Shown in pieces: positions 51,797 to 61,342 of a stretch of DNA of 64,000 bases (position 1 is its first letter; every line of letters begins with the position of its first letter). The stretch comes from an uncultured Tateyamaria sp. (GTDB lineage: Bacteria; Pseudomonadota; Alphaproteobacteria; Rhodobacterales; Rhodobacteraceae), in assembly GCF_947494755.1 (NCBI RefSeq), contig NZ_CANLVZ010000004.1, forward strand, positions 1 through 64,000. Reading direction: 5' to 3'. The notes beneath the pieces are model-generated. The model made no database searches, was not told the origin of the DNA, and worked only from the letters and a program-made list of their open reading frames with translations. Both the position numbers and the translations under genes were made by a program.

Positions 51797-53038
51797 GTGT
51801 CACATATGGCCACATCCCACTTGTCTTTACCGCGACTTTGCAGACGACTGATTGGCGCGGTAGCGCTTGTCGTGCTGGCGCAACCCGGCTTTGCCGAAAC
51901 CCACACGCTGTCACCTGGCGACACGATTTTCATCCGCGCTGGCAATTGGAGCTTTACCGATCAGACCTATCAGGAATGGGCGGGCGTCAGCGGTGAATAC
52001 AAGGTGGGGGCAGGGGGGGCGATCTCGGTCGCGCTGGCCGGGCAGGTCGAAGCGACCGGAAAGACACCTCAGGCTCTGTCAGACGAAATCAGCGCGATGT
52101 TGCAGCGTCGCATTGGGTTGCCGGATGCCCCGACTGTCGCCATTGAGGTCTCGCAATACCGACCCGTTTTCGTGACCGGTGCCGTGGACCGCCCCGGCGC
52201 GCATCCTTTCAGTGCCGGGCTGACCGTGGGACAGGCGCTGGCGCTGGCGGGCGGCCCGCCGCGCACCTATGAGCCCGGTCAGACCTCGACGAAGCCCGAT
52301 ATCGAGCTGCGCGGCCGTCTGGAACAGGTCCGGGTCAACCTCGACGCGCTCATGGCCCAAGAGGCCCGGCTGGTCGCTGAAATCGCCAGCTACGAAGGGC
52401 AGGGGACCGATGAGAGTGTCACCTTGTCACTCATCGAAAGCCAGTTGAAGGACGCCAACCAAACGGCTGTTTTATCTCAACAAGAGGCGCTGCGTGAGCT
52501 TCAGCGTTTGCTGGACGAACAGATCGTGCGGTTGGACCAGGAGATGCAGTTGATCACCGGTCAGATCGACAGCACAAAAGAGGAACTTGAGCGGATCTCG
52601 ACCCTTCAGGAGCGTGGTCTTGTCATCAACACGCGGGTCGCCGCACTGCAAACCAGCATCGCGAATATGGAGGCACGGCGCCTGCAAGTCGAAGTTGCGC
52701 GCCTCACAGCCGAGCAACAGCGCAACACGGCCTTGCGTGAAGAAGCCGGGATTCTGGATCAGGCGCGGTTGCGCCGGTTGACGGAACTCAAACAGACCCG
52801 CGATGCCCTGGCCGAGGCGCGCATCCGGTTTCTGACCACCCAAGCCATTCATCGTGACTATATGGCGAATGATGGCGGGGCCACGTCATCCCTGGCCGCA
52901 AAAGAGCCTCCGATATACCGGATCACCCGGACGACAGGTGACAGCACGGAAACCATCACTGTGACCCGCGACACGCTCGTCAAACCCGGCGACTTGCTCG
53001 AAGCCATCCAGCCGCTTGCCGCCTTTCTGACCGAGTAA
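51797..53038 (+). CDS. ExoF-like polysaccharide biosynthesis/export protein
   Basis: The 413-residue periplasmic/outer-membrane-linked protein has a signal peptide (LIGAVALVVLAQPGFA). A Poly_export domain (THTLSPGDTIFIRAGNWSFT … SVALAGQVEATGKTPQALSD) and an SLBB-like domain (VFVTGAVDRPGAHPFSAGLT) follow. A long alpha-helical coiled-coil covers about 170-350 (EALRELQRLLDEQIVRLDQE). This layout is that of rhizobial ExoF rather than Wza and pairs with the Wzc/ExoP-like protein. GTG 51797 has AAGG at nine bases; ATG 51806 and TTG 51791 are alternatives. Confidence 0.9.
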   Translation: MSHMATSHLSLPRLCRRLIGAVALVVLAQPGFAETHTLSPGDTIFIRAGNWSFTDQTYQEWAGVSGEYKVGAGGAISVALAGQVEATGKTPQALSDEISAMLQRRIGLPDAPTVAIEVSQYRPVFVTGAVDRPGAHPFSAGLTVGQALALAGGPPRTYEPGQTSTKPDIELRGRLEQVRVNLDALMAQEARLVAEIASYEGQGTDESVTLSLIESQLKDANQTAVLSQQEALRELQRLLDEQIVRLDQEMQLITGQIDSTKEELERISTLQERGLVINTRVAALQTSIANMEARRLQVEVARLTAEQQRNTALREEAGILDQARLRRLTELKQTRDALAEARIRFLTTQAIHRDYMANDGGATSSLAAKEPPIYRITRTTGDSTETITVTRDTLVKPGDLLEAIQPLAAFLTE

Positions 53039-53056
53039 GCACGGGCATCTGTAAAT

Positions 53057-54244
53057 ATGGCACGCACGTCCAAACGTATCCGCGTCCTGTTTCCATTTGT
53101 CGGCGGGAACGAAATCGGCGGCAGCCACATCTCGGCGATGATGCTGATCCGCAACCTCGACTTGGATCGGTTTGATCCACGCATCCTGATCCATCGCCCC
53201 ACGGGCCCATTCGCCGACATGCTGCGCGACAGCGCGGACACTTTCGAGGCCGTGCCCAACATTCCGGTCCTCGGGTCTGAACGCACATTGGCGACCAGCA
53301 ATTCGACCGGTGTTATGGGATATATGGGCCGTACCTTTCCCGCGCTCCGCGCGGTGTTGAAGCGGATCGGCGCGGATATCGTGCACACAAATGACGGGCG
53401 GATGCATGCCAATTGGGTGCTACCAACGCGTCTGTCTGGCCGCGCTTTGCTGTGGCATCATCGCCAAGACCCGGACGGGGTAGGGATCAACAAGATCGCC
53501 CCACTGCTGGCCAATCGGATCGTGACGGTGTCCGAATATGCCAAGCCGAACAATCCCTTACGCAAGATCCAAGGGCGCTGCGACATCGTTCACAGCCCGT
53601 TTGATTTTGCAACGACCCCACCCGATCCGGCCATGGCACGCGCGCAAGTCTGTGCTGAGCTGGGGATTGAGCCGCATGCGCTTATACTCGGGTACTTCGG
53701 CTCCATGATCGTACGCAAACGGCCGGATCATTTTGTCCGTTCGGTGGCCGCCGTTCAGGCGCAATTGCCAGACACACCGGTCTATGGTCTGATCTTTGGC
53801 GAAATGGAGCGCCCGGACTCCCGTCTGGATGAAATTGCGGCCGCTCTGGCAGCAGAGTTGGGGCTTGGACCGCGTGTCCGGCTCATGGGATTTCGCAGCC
53901 CCATCCAGCCTTACATGGCTGGGGTGGATGCCATGCTGGTGACCGCGCTGAACGAGCCGTTCGGGCGCACACTGATCGAAGCCATGTATCTTGGCACGCC
54001 CGTTATCGCGACGGATCACGGCGGCAACCCCGAGGCCATAACCCACGGCAAGACCGGATTTCTGGTCGACAAGGACGATCCAGGCGCCTTTGTAGAACCG
54101 GTCCTGGCGCTCAAAAAAGACCCAGACCTCAGGTCACGGATAATTGCCGCCGCAAAGGCGGATGTGGTGGAGAACTACGGTACGGACAAGCACGTTTCAA
54201 AAATCAGCGCCATTTACGAACGGCTGGTGGCGCGACAGCTTTAG
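53057..54244 (+). CDS. GT4 glycosyltransferase
   Basis: The 395-residue GT-B protein has an N-terminal domain RIRVLFPFVGGNEIGGSHISA and IGADIVHTNDGRMHANWVLP. The donor domain has LILGYFGSMIVRKRPDHFVR, VRLMGFRSPIQPYMAGVDAM and EPFGRTLIEAMYLGTPVIATDHGGNPEA (E-x7-E). It follows the exoF-like gene by 18 bases. It is the last intact gene of the polysaccharide locus; the broken sulfotransferase gene comes next, so a final sugar addition before sulfation may once have occurred here (inference). Confidence 0.88.
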   Translation: MARTSKRIRVLFPFVGGNEIGGSHISAMMLIRNLDLDRFDPRILIHRPTGPFADMLRDSADTFEAVPNIPVLGSERTLATSNSTGVMGYMGRTFPALRAVLKRIGADIVHTNDGRMHANWVLPTRLSGRALLWHHRQDPDGVGINKIAPLLANRIVTVSEYAKPNNPLRKIQGRCDIVHSPFDFATTPPDPAMARAQVCAELGIEPHALILGYFGSMIVRKRPDHFVRSVAAVQAQLPDTPVYGLIFGEMERPDSRLDEIAAALAAELGLGPRVRLMGFRSPIQPYMAGVDAMLVTALNEPFGRTLIEAMYLGTPVIATDHGGNPEAITHGKTGFLVDKDDPGAFVEPVLALKKDPDLRSRIIAAAKADVVENYGTDKHVSKISAIYERLVARQL

Positions 54245-54253
54245 GAAACACAT

Positions 54254-55063
54254 ACGTCTGATCTCAAGTTGGACCTCCTGATCATCGGTGGGGCAAAATG
54301 CGCCACAACTTGGCTGCAAAACTCGCTTCAGCGCAACTTCGACATCACCATGCCGGACCCCGAGCTGCACTATTTCTCGCGCAATTTTAGCAAAGGTCCT
54401 GCGTGGTATGCGGATCAATTTCCGCGACCCCGTGGTGCCATCCTGGGTGAAAAATTCAACTCCTACCTCACGGATCCCGCAGCCGGCGCGCGCATCAAGG
54501 ACCACGCGCCCAATGTGAAGCTGATCATGTAGATCCGCGACCCGTTCGAGCGTGCGGACTCGGATGACTGCATGCTGTATCGCCACGGTGAGGTGGACGC
54601 GGATATCGCAGCACATCTGGACCCTGCGCGCGCGCATCCTCAGATGTGTTTCATCAGCGACGGCCGCGATGCGCACCACATCGCGCGCTTTGTGGATCGC
54701 TTCACGGCAGAACGGTTCCTGTTTCTAAGGTTTGATGACATTCAAAAGCATTCGGTACGTCAACTGACGTCTCTGGCCGATCATATCGGATACCAGGACG
54801 CCCTCGCGCCACCCTTGAAGTAAAAGGTGAAATACAAGTCTGAAGCTGTTGTTTCCCAATGGTTACGAGCGTTTCTGAAACCGCCCCGACCAGTGATCGA
54901 TCCGGTGCGTTACACCCGGCCGGTGACTGCGACCCGCAACCTTGTGGTGCACCCACCAGTGTACCCAAAGCTAAGTTCTGATCTGCGCGGCGCATCGGAA
55001 AGCTATTACGCGCCGGAGATCAAGAGCCTGACCGAGGTGACAGGGCTGGATTTGGAGCCCTGA
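54254..55063 (+). pseudogene. Sulfotransferase pseudogene (two in-frame stops, lost start)
   Basis: One continuous frame encodes LDLLIIGGAKCATTWLQNSL (5'-phosphosulfate loop of PAPS sulfotransferases), HYFSRNFSKGPAWYADQF, then NVKLIM followed by TAG and IRDPFERADSDD (3'-phosphate-binding RDP region), later LFLRFDDIQKHSVRQL, then TAA, and a C-terminal stretch ending at TGA 55063. All three track ORFs (54269, 54572, 54827) are in this same frame. No ATG precedes it. The codon at 54254 is ACG, placed correctly after AGGA, and would read MSDLKLDLLIIGG if it were ATG. Three independent lesions point to a dead gene that once sulfated the polymer. Confidence 0.85.
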
Positions 55064-55231
55064 ACGACATAGCCATCTCGGCGTATGCGATAGGTGCCCA
55101 GCATTTACGCGGCTCTAACGGTTTGCTCGCCATCACACATTTTACATAATATGGATTATAGGCGTTTTATATTTAGCGCGGCGCGCGCTACCCTGAAGTG
55201 CGACTCCTATTAGAAAACAATACGTTATCTA
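55064..55231. other. Spacer between sulfotransferase remnant and IS30 fragment
   Basis: No gene is seen. The segment 55140-55230 is AT-rich and includes attag…ctaat around 55210-55228. It may be the 5' end of the IS30-type element, since the transposase fragment begins right after it. Confidence 0.35.
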
Positions 55232-55612
55232 ATGGGAGATCATGGCATGGGAGCCGTTTACACGCAACTGAGCTTGAGAGAACGCCGTAGAATTGAGGAT
55301 TGGTGGCATGCAAAAGTGCCCGTTCGAGAGATGGCTCGGGTTCTAAAACGGCACAAGTCGACGATCTTGCGTGAGATCAAACGCAACTTCTGGGCCGATG
55401 ATCTTGTCCCAAAGAAGTACGCTGGTTACTTCGCGATGGCCGCGCACCAGCGCACGCTGCACCGCCGTCCCACGCAACGCAAACTGATCCGGCACCCGGT
55501 GAGCGCGCTAAACTGGCCTTTCTTAGTTCCCGGTCCGCAGCCTGACACGATCAAGCGATCCTTTGACAGCACGAGGCGCATTTTTGTCACACGCACAAAA
55601 CCTTACCCGTAA
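55232..55612 (+). pseudogene. IS30-family transposase fragment
   Basis: The first about 90 residues show the IS30 N-terminus: YTQLSLRERRRIEDWWHAKV, the helix-turn-helix VREMARVLKRHKSTILREIK, and QRKLIRHP. From there (VSALNWPFLVPGPQPD onward) similarity stops, and the frame ends after 126 residues. The DDE catalytic core of a full about 330-380 residue transposase is absent. It is a truncated, inactive remnant next to the dead sulfotransferase gene, suggesting IS-driven erosion of the end of the polysaccharide locus. Confidence 0.8.
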
Positions 55613-55688
55613 GCCGGGAACCAAAGCGCGCGTGTGCCGTTGTGCGCTTAGAATTTATGTTGATGCAACTGCGATTGGACCATAGCGC

Positions 55689-56066
55689 GTGTTTGAAGGC
55701 CTGAAAGTTTTGTACCTCGAAGATGAACCGCTGGTGGCAATGGACACTGGCGCGCATCTTCAGACGCTTGGGTTCGAGACGCTCGAGGTCGCCTACAAGC
55801 TCGCCGCCGCTCAGGAGTTGGCCGACCGCGCGCGCTTTGATTTGGCGATCCTCGATATTAACGTGGATCGCGGCCAGACCAGCATCGCTCTTGGCAGCGC
55901 GCTGAAAAACGCCGGAACCGCAGTCATCTTTGCATCGGGCAACGGAACGATGGCAAATGACCTGTGCCGCGACGGGTTTGAATTTCTGGACAAGCCATTT
56001 TCGCTGCACGCACTGACCGCCAAATTAAAGCAGGTCGTGCAAGATCAGCGCATATCAGCGGTCTGA
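55689..56066 (+). CDS. Single-domain response regulator
   Basis: The 125-residue receiver-only protein has the acidic pair in VLYLEDEPLVAMD, the phosphoacceptor Asp in FDLAILDINVDRGQTS, the Thr/Ser position in AVIFASGNGTM, and the conserved Lys in FEFLDKPFSLHAL. There is no output domain. The start is GTG at 55689 (GCGCGTGTTTGAAGG region). No histidine kinase is adjacent, so its partner is elsewhere. Single-domain receivers of this sequence style often work with HWE/HisKA_2 kinases in alphaproteobacteria (family knowledge). Confidence 0.85.
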   Translation: MFEGLKVLYLEDEPLVAMDTGAHLQTLGFETLEVAYKLAAAQELADRARFDLAILDINVDRGQTSIALGSALKNAGTAVIFASGNGTMANDLCRDGFEFLDKPFSLHALTAKLKQVVQDQRISAV

Positions 56067-56071
56067 GGCCC

Positions 56072-56476
56072 CTACTCCGCCGCGACCAACCTGATCCGTT
56101 CGATCATGGCGCGCAATCCGTTTGAGCGTTGCGCGGACAAGTGATCGTTAAGACCCAAGCGTACCATTTCAGCGCGCGCATCGACGGCCAGCACCTCTGC
56201 CGGGGTTAATCCGTTATAAAGGCTGCGCAGGACTGCGATCAGCCCGTTCACGATCATCGCATCGCTTTCGCCGTCAAAATGAAACCTACCATCCTCGATC
56301 ACCGGATGCAGCCACACCTGGCTTGCGCAGCCATCGACCTTGGTCGCGGGCACCTTCAGCGCTTCAGGCAGCGGGTCCATCGCCTTGCCCTGATCAATGA
56401 CATGGCGATACCGGTCCTCCCAGTCCTCCAGGAACTCAAAATCCTCAACAATCTCTTCGAATGCGGCGGTCGCCAT
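56072..56476 (-). CDS. SufE-family Fe-S cluster assembly protein
   Basis: The 134-residue protein opens AAFEEIVEDFEFLEDWEDRY and contains KVDGCASQVWLHPVIEDGRF, with the catalytic cysteine in VDGCASQVW that accepts sulfur from SufS. It ends in LRAMIERIRL. ATG 56476 is chosen because it gives the standard SufE N-terminus; the track start at 56557 adds Arg-rich residues with no family match. It ends five bases from the convergent response-regulator gene. No suf operon is nearby. Confidence 0.9.
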   Translation of the reverse strand: MATAAFEEIVEDFEFLEDWEDRYRHVIDQGKAMDPLPEALKVPATKVDGCASQVWLHPVIEDGRFHFDGESDAMIVNGLIAVLRSLYNGLTPAEVLAVDARAEMVRLGLNDHLSAQRSNGLRAMIERIRLVAAE

Positions 56477-56609
56477 CTGGGCCTCACGGTTTTGCTGTCC
56501 CAACGGACCTAGGCGCGCGCGGCGCAAACGTCCAGCCCGGCAATGTATGCTTTTCAAGCGGAGCGACTTGGGCTACCACATTCCCATAAAAACAGGACAC
56601 GAGCAGACC

Positions 56610-57146
56610 ATGCGCCTCAGAACCGTTTCGATTTTCGTTGCATTGATCGCATTGACCGCCTGCGCAACTGTGCGCGACAGCCGGGTCAATCCCGCCAACT
56701 GGTTCGGCCGGAACGAGCCCCAACCGGTGCGACGCTCGGAAGAACCCAAAGAGGTGAACCCGTTGATGCCGGTGGATCGCGGCCCGGGCCTGTTTGCCAG
56801 CCTGCGGGCCAGCGACGAGTATTTCGGCACGCCCATTGATCAGGTCAGTGAGTTGGTGATCGAACGCGTGCCCGGTGGTGCCATCGTGCGCGCCACGGCA
56901 ATCGCGGATATCGACGATGTCTATGACGTGCGTTTGATCCCCGAAAATGACGATCTGGAACCGGATGAGGACGGTGTTCTGGTCTATCAGGTTCAGGGGG
57001 TCCATCCGCTTGAGCGTCGGCGCACCACGTCACAGCGTCAACGGACCTTTGTGGTGGCGGACCGGATCACAGATCGCAAGCTGGCCGACATCCGCTCCAT
57101 TCGGGTCGAAGGCGAGCGCAACGCGCAAAGCAGCGCGCGCCGCTAA
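56610..57146 (+). CDS. Putative lipoprotein, unknown function
   Basis: The 178-residue product has a lipoprotein signal (VSIFVALIALTAC, Cys at about 18). The mature part is soluble, ending in an Arg-rich tail. It contains ASDEYFGTPIDQVSELVIER and VLVYQVQGVHPLERRR. ATG 56610 has GGACACGAGC upstream. I do not recognise a named family. It faces away from the SufE gene and converges on rnd, with one base between the two stops. Confidence 0.75.
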   Translation: MRLRTVSIFVALIALTACATVRDSRVNPANWFGRNEPQPVRRSEEPKEVNPLMPVDRGPGLFASLRASDEYFGTPIDQVSELVIERVPGGAIVRATAIADIDDVYDVRLIPENDDLEPDEDGVLVYQVQGVHPLERRRTTSQRQRTFVVADRITDRKLADIRSIRVEGERNAQSSARR

Positions 57147-57147
57147 G

Positions 57148-58311
57148 TCATTCGTCCAAGTCGATAATCTTGACGTCAGCCCCCTGGGCCGTCAGTGCCA
57201 CGCGTCCATCGCACAAACGCAACGCATCTTCGCCAAACACTTCGGACCGCCAGCCACCAAGGGCCGCGACATCGCGCATCCCCGCAGCGAGTGCGTCCAG
57301 ATCCGCAGCTGAGGCGATCAGCTTGGCGGCCACGCCCGCGCTTTCCGTCTTGGCCTTGAGCAGGACGCGGAGCAGGTCCGCCAGCGCTGGATTGACCTGT
57401 AGTTTTTCACGCGATCGGTCGGGTTTGGGCATCGCCTCCGGGTCCATGTTCACCCCCCGCTTGACCGCTTCCAGTATCCCATCAGCAATGTCGCCCTTGC
57501 GCGCTTCGCGCAGCAACAGGCGCGAGCGGCCAAGGTCTTCGTAGGATTTCGGTTTGTTGCTGGCCAGTTCCACCAGCGCGTCATCCTTGAACACCCGGTT
57601 GCGCGGCACGTTGCGTGATTGCGCATGCGCCTCACGGAAGGCGGCCAGCTCCTGCACGATGGCAAGGAATTTGGGCGAGGACGTGCGCGTCTTGACCCGC
57701 TTCCACGCATTCTCGGGTTTGATGATGTAGGTGTCGCGCGACAACAGCACCTGCAACTCTTCCTCGACCCAACGCGCACGGCCACTTTCGGCCAGCTTGG
57801 CGGCCAGAAATTCATAGATCTGGCGCAGATGGGTCACGTCTGCGACGGCATATGTCTTTTGCGCATCGGTCAGCGGACGGCGCGACCAATCCGTGAAACG
57901 GGACGTTTTATCAAGGGGTTGCTTGGCGATCTTGCGCACCAGCGTCTCGTAACCCACCTGTTCGCCAAAGCCGCAGACCATCGCCGCCACCTGCGTATCA
58001 AACAACGGTGTTGGAAACACTTCGGCATCGACATAGAAAATCTCGAGATCCTGGCGCGCGGCGTGAAACACCTTGACCACGGATGTATCGCGAAACAGCT
58101 CATAAAGCGGCTCAAGCGACAGCCCCCCGGCCAACGGATCCACAAGCACCGCGTTGGACGCATCCGTGCCCGGCATTGCCAATTGGATCAGACAGAGTTT
58201 GGAGTAATAAGTCCGTTCGCGCAGGAATTCCGTATCGACCGTGACATAATCGTAGGTGGCCGCCTCGCGACAATAGGCTGCCAGTGCGTCAGTCGTGGTG
58301 ATGGTTTTCAT
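57148..58311 (-). CDS. rnd: Ribonuclease D
   Basis: 3'-5' exoribonuclease involved in tRNA 3' maturation. The 387-residue product has the DnaQ-like Exo I motif YVTVDTEFLRERTYYSKLCL (DxE). Exo II-type VVKVFHAARQDLEIFYVDAE and Exo III-type TYAVADVTHLRQIYEFL follow. A C-terminal HRDC domain starts near 215 (LAAFREAHAQSRNVPRNRVF). The length is typical. purN lies upstream on the same strand, 69 bases away. Confidence 0.94.
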   Translation of the reverse strand: MKTITTTDALAAYCREAATYDYVTVDTEFLRERTYYSKLCLIQLAMPGTDASNAVLVDPLAGGLSLEPLYELFRDTSVVKVFHAARQDLEIFYVDAEVFPTPLFDTQVAAMVCGFGEQVGYETLVRKIAKQPLDKTSRFTDWSRRPLTDAQKTYAVADVTHLRQIYEFLAAKLAESGRARWVEEELQVLLSRDTYIIKPENAWKRVKTRTSSPKFLAIVQELAAFREAHAQSRNVPRNRVFKDDALVELASNKPKSYEDLGRSRLLLREARKGDIADGILEAVKRGVNMDPEAMPKPDRSREKLQVNPALADLLRVLLKAKTESAGVAAKLIASAADLDALAAGMRDVAALGGWRSEVFGEDALRLCDGRVALTAQGADVKIIDLDE

Positions 58312-58380
58312 AAATGGCTTCTTGCTTTTGGGGCCTGCGCCCTTGGGTTTTTCGGGTCTACACCAATCGCCGCACAGTGG

Positions 58381-58971
58381 CTAGAGCGTGAACGGCGTCG
58401 TGTTTCGATCCACAAAACGGCGCAGCGCGGCGGGGTACAGCGCATGTTCCTGCACCAGCACCCTCGCGGCCAGTGTCTCGGGCGTGTCACCCTCGATCAC
58501 CGGGACTGTGGCCTGCCCCAGGATTGGCCCATCGTCCAATTCAGGTGTGACCAGATGCACGGTGCATCCGTGTTGCGTATCCCCCGCCGCCAGCGCGCGC
58601 GCATGGGTGTGCAGGCCCTTGTATTTCGGCAGCAATGACGGGTGAATGTTCAACATGCGCCCTTGCCAGGGTGCGACGAAACCAGCCGTCAACACCCGCA
58701 TGAACCCGGCCAAACAGATGATGTCGAGGCTGTGGGGCGCAAGGGCGGCATCAATTGCAGCCTCAAATGCGGGTCGGTCTTGGCCAAAGGGGCGGTGATC
58801 AACCACTTCGGTCGCGATCCCCTGTCCCCGCGCCCAAGCGATGCCGCTCGAGCTTTCGTTGTTGGACAGCACCACCGCCGGGCAACCCCCATGATCGCCC
58901 GTCATATCCTCGACCAGCGCGCGCATGTTCGACCCACCGCCCGAGATGAAAATCCCGACCCGTTTGGTCAC
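58381..58971 (-). CDS. purN: Phosphoribosylglycinamide formyltransferase
   Basis: Transfers formyl from N10-formyl-THF to GAR in purine synthesis. The 196-residue product has [39 protein letters not shown], the catalytic Asn-His in [20 protein letters not shown], and the Asp of [11 protein letters not shown]. It overlaps purM by four bases (ATGA), so the two consecutive pathway steps are coupled. Confidence 0.96.
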   Translation of the reverse strand: MTKRVGIFISGGGSNMRALVEDMTGDHGGCPAVVLSNNESSSGIAWARGQGIATEVVDHRPFGQDRPAFEAAIDAALAPHSLDIICLAGFMRVLTAGFVAPWQGRMLNIHPSLLPKYKGLHTHARALAAGDTQHGCTVHLVTPELDDGPILGQATVPVIEGDTPETLAARVLVQEHALYPAALRRFVDRNTTPFTL

Positions 58972-60014
58972 AAAAGCGCACCGGAGTAGGAGACACCCTG
59001 CCCTTCGACCACATGGCCGATGCGGGCCACGTCCTGTCCATCGCCCTCAAGTGCGGCGGTGACCGCCTCAACCGCGTCCGCCGCCACGACAACCACCATG
59101 CCGATCCCTGCATTGAAGGTCTTGAGCATTTCGGCCTCGGCCATGCCCCCAACCTCGGCCAGCCAGCCAAAGACGGGCGGCAAATCCCAGCTATCCAGAT
59201 CGACCGTGACCCCGAGCCCGTCCGGCAGGACGCGTGGCAGGTTTTCGGTCAGACCGCCGCCGGTGATATGGGCAAGCCCGTGCACGTCACCGGCCTTGAT
59301 CGCCGCCAACGCCGCTTTGACGTAAAGGCGCGTGGGTGTCAGCAGCGCCTCGCCCAAGGTGCCCGCGCCCCAAGGGCACGCATCGTCCCACGCCAGCCCC
59401 GAGGCCTCAACCACGCGGCGCACCAGCGAATAGCCGTTGGAATGCACCCCGTCCGAGGCAAGGCCCAGCAACACGTCACCCGCAGCCACGCCACCGGGCA
59501 GCGCCGTGCCCCGCTCCATCGCGCCGACCGAAAAGCCCGCCAGATCGAAATCACCCGCCGGGTACATGCCGGGCATTTCCGCCGTCTCGCCGCCGATCAG
59601 GGCACAGCCCGAGGCCTCACAGCCCCGCGCAATGCCTTCGATGATGCGGGCGGCCTGATCAAGTTCCAGCTTGCCGGTCGCGAAATAGTCAAGGAAAAAC
59701 AAAGGTTCCGCGCCCTGACAGACCAGATCGTTGACACACATCGCAACCAGATCAACGCCCACGCCGTCCACATTGCCGGTGTCGATGGCGATGCGCAGCT
59801 TGGTGCCTACACCGTCCGTGGCTGCCACGAGAACCGGATCGACAAAGCCTGCCGCCTTGAGGTCGAACAAGCCGCCAAAGCCACCCAGACCCGAAGCCAC
59901 GCCGGCCCGCATTGTCGCAGCCGCCGCCGGTTTGATCCGGTCCACCAGCGCGTTGCCTGCGTCAATATCGACGCCGGCATCGGCATAGGTCATTCCAGTC
60001 TTCTGCTCGCTCAT
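58968..60014 (-). CDS. purM: Phosphoribosylformylglycinamidine cyclo-ligase
   Basis: Forms AIR from FGAM with ATP. The 348-residue product starts [20 protein letters not shown]. It contains [59 protein letters not shown] and [22 protein letters not shown] 60014 (MSEQKTG) is chosen because GGGAG lies seven bases upstream; the track start at 60068 is too early. It is the first gene of the purM-purN pair. Confidence 0.96.
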   Translation of the reverse strand: MSEQKTGMTYADAGVDIDAGNALVDRIKPAAAATMRAGVASGLGGFGGLFDLKAAGFVDPVLVAATDGVGTKLRIAIDTGNVDGVGVDLVAMCVNDLVCQGAEPLFFLDYFATGKLELDQAARIIEGIARGCEASGCALIGGETAEMPGMYPAGDFDLAGFSVGAMERGTALPGGVAAGDVLLGLASDGVHSNGYSLVRRVVEASGLAWDDACPWGAGTLGEALLTPTRLYVKAALAAIKAGDVHGLAHITGGGLTENLPRVLPDGLGVTVDLDSWDLPPVFGWLAEVGGMAEAEMLKTFNAGIGMVVVVAADAVEAVTAALEGDGQDVARIGHVVEGQGVSYSGALL

Positions 60015-60206
60015 GTGCATACTCCCAAGGTCATGCGCCCCATATCGCGAACTCGGGCGGGGTTGCAAAAGGAAATAAGCCGGCCTGCGTGTATTACGGC
60101 AAGTTCACGAAACGGACGCTGATGCGGAAGGCACCGACATTTAACTTTACAGGTGCGCAACTTTCGGGCGTTCTGGAACGATGCCGTCTTTTGAAAGGAA
60201 TGTGCT

Positions 60207-61298
60207 GTGCGCAGTATCCTGATGAAATGCGTCGCCGGTTTGACAACAGCCACAGTCGGACCGACGCTGACGTATGCGCAGGTCATCAATTTCGAGGATG
60301 GCGGGTTAAAGTTCACCTTTGGCGGCCATATCAACCGCGGCGTGCTGTTCACCGATGACGGGGTCGAGAGCAACGAATTCTGGGTCGACAACGACAACTC
60401 CTCCACCCGCCTGCGCTCCAGTATCAGCTATGATTTCGGGGACTACGTGATTGGGGGCAATATCGAATTCGAGTTCGAATTCTCGTCCTCCAATGTGGTC
60501 AGCCAGCTCAATTCCGACGTGAGCACGTCCGTATCGAATGAGCGCAAATTCGAAGTGTTCACCCGAACGCCTTACGGCACCTTCACCTATGGGTTTGGCG
60601 ATGCGGCCTCTAACGGGATCGCAGAGATTGACACATCGGGCACGTTCATCGGGAACAACTCGGCTGTGGGCCTGATCGCGGGCGGGCAGATCCTGCGCAC
60701 GGACACGGACGACTTTAGTTCAAATGACATCGGCGATTTCTTTTCGAACTTTGACGGAATCACCCGGATCGAACGGTTCCGTTATGACACGCCTGAATTT
60801 GGGGGCGGCTTTGTGGCCTCGGTCTCGGCCGGTGAAAACACTCAAAACGATATCGTCCTGCGCTACAACGGCACGATCGGGGATTTCCGCGTTCGCAGCG
60901 GGATCACATTTGCGGAACTCGGGGATACGGATCGGATCGCGGGGTCTGTCTCGGCCTTTCACGAGCCCACCGGGTTCAACGTGACATTCGCCTCGGCGCA
61001 GGATGATCTGGACATCGATGGGCGCGACGATCCGGGCTACTACTATCTCAAGCTCGGCTATCAGAAGAAAGATCTGTTGCCCTGGGGCAGCACATCCTTT
61101 GCCTTCGATTACTACGACGGCAGCAACCAGAACGTGAACGGCAGCGATTCTGAATCCTTCAGCCTCTTCGTCGTGCAGAGGGTCAACAAGTGGAACACCG
61201 AATTCTTCGCAGGTTATCGCACCTATGATGTGTCCACCCCGGCCGAAGATTTTCAGGACACCGACGTGGTGTTCATCGGGTCCCGCTTTACCTTTTAG
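60207..61298 (+). CDS. Outer-membrane porin
   Basis: The 363-residue product has a signal peptide (MKCVAGLTTATVGPTLTYA, cleavage before QVINF) and 16-strand-like alternation. Typical strands are FTFGGHINRGVLFTDD, STRLRSSISYDFGDYVIGGN and FEVFTRTPYGTFTYGFGDAA. The terminal strand FQDTDVVFIGSRFTF ends in aromatic Phe, as in trimeric Gram-negative porins. Its strongly acidic loops are compatible with a marine host. GTG 60207 follows AAAGGA with correct spacing; ATG 60222 is possible. A GGGGCG…CGCCCC stem follows the stop, without a T-run. Confidence 0.85.
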   Translation: MRSILMKCVAGLTTATVGPTLTYAQVINFEDGGLKFTFGGHINRGVLFTDDGVESNEFWVDNDNSSTRLRSSISYDFGDYVIGGNIEFEFEFSSSNVVSQLNSDVSTSVSNERKFEVFTRTPYGTFTYGFGDAASNGIAEIDTSGTFIGNNSAVGLIAGGQILRTDTDDFSSNDIGDFFSNFDGITRIERFRYDTPEFGGGFVASVSAGENTQNDIVLRYNGTIGDFRVRSGITFAELGDTDRIAGSVSAFHEPTGFNVTFASAQDDLDIDGRDDPGYYYLKLGYQKKDLLPWGSTSFAFDYYDGSNQNVNGSDSESFSLFVVQRVNKWNTEFFAGYRTYDVSTPAEDFQDTDVVFIGSRFTF

Positions 61299-61342
61299 GG
61301 GCGCTTGACACGTATCGCCCCGGTGGTATTCCCACCTTTGGC

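Noticed and set aside
61298-61321. GGGGCG/CGCCCC stem after the porin gene
   Set aside because: Loop of 12 bases and no T-run; not strong enough to be called a terminator.
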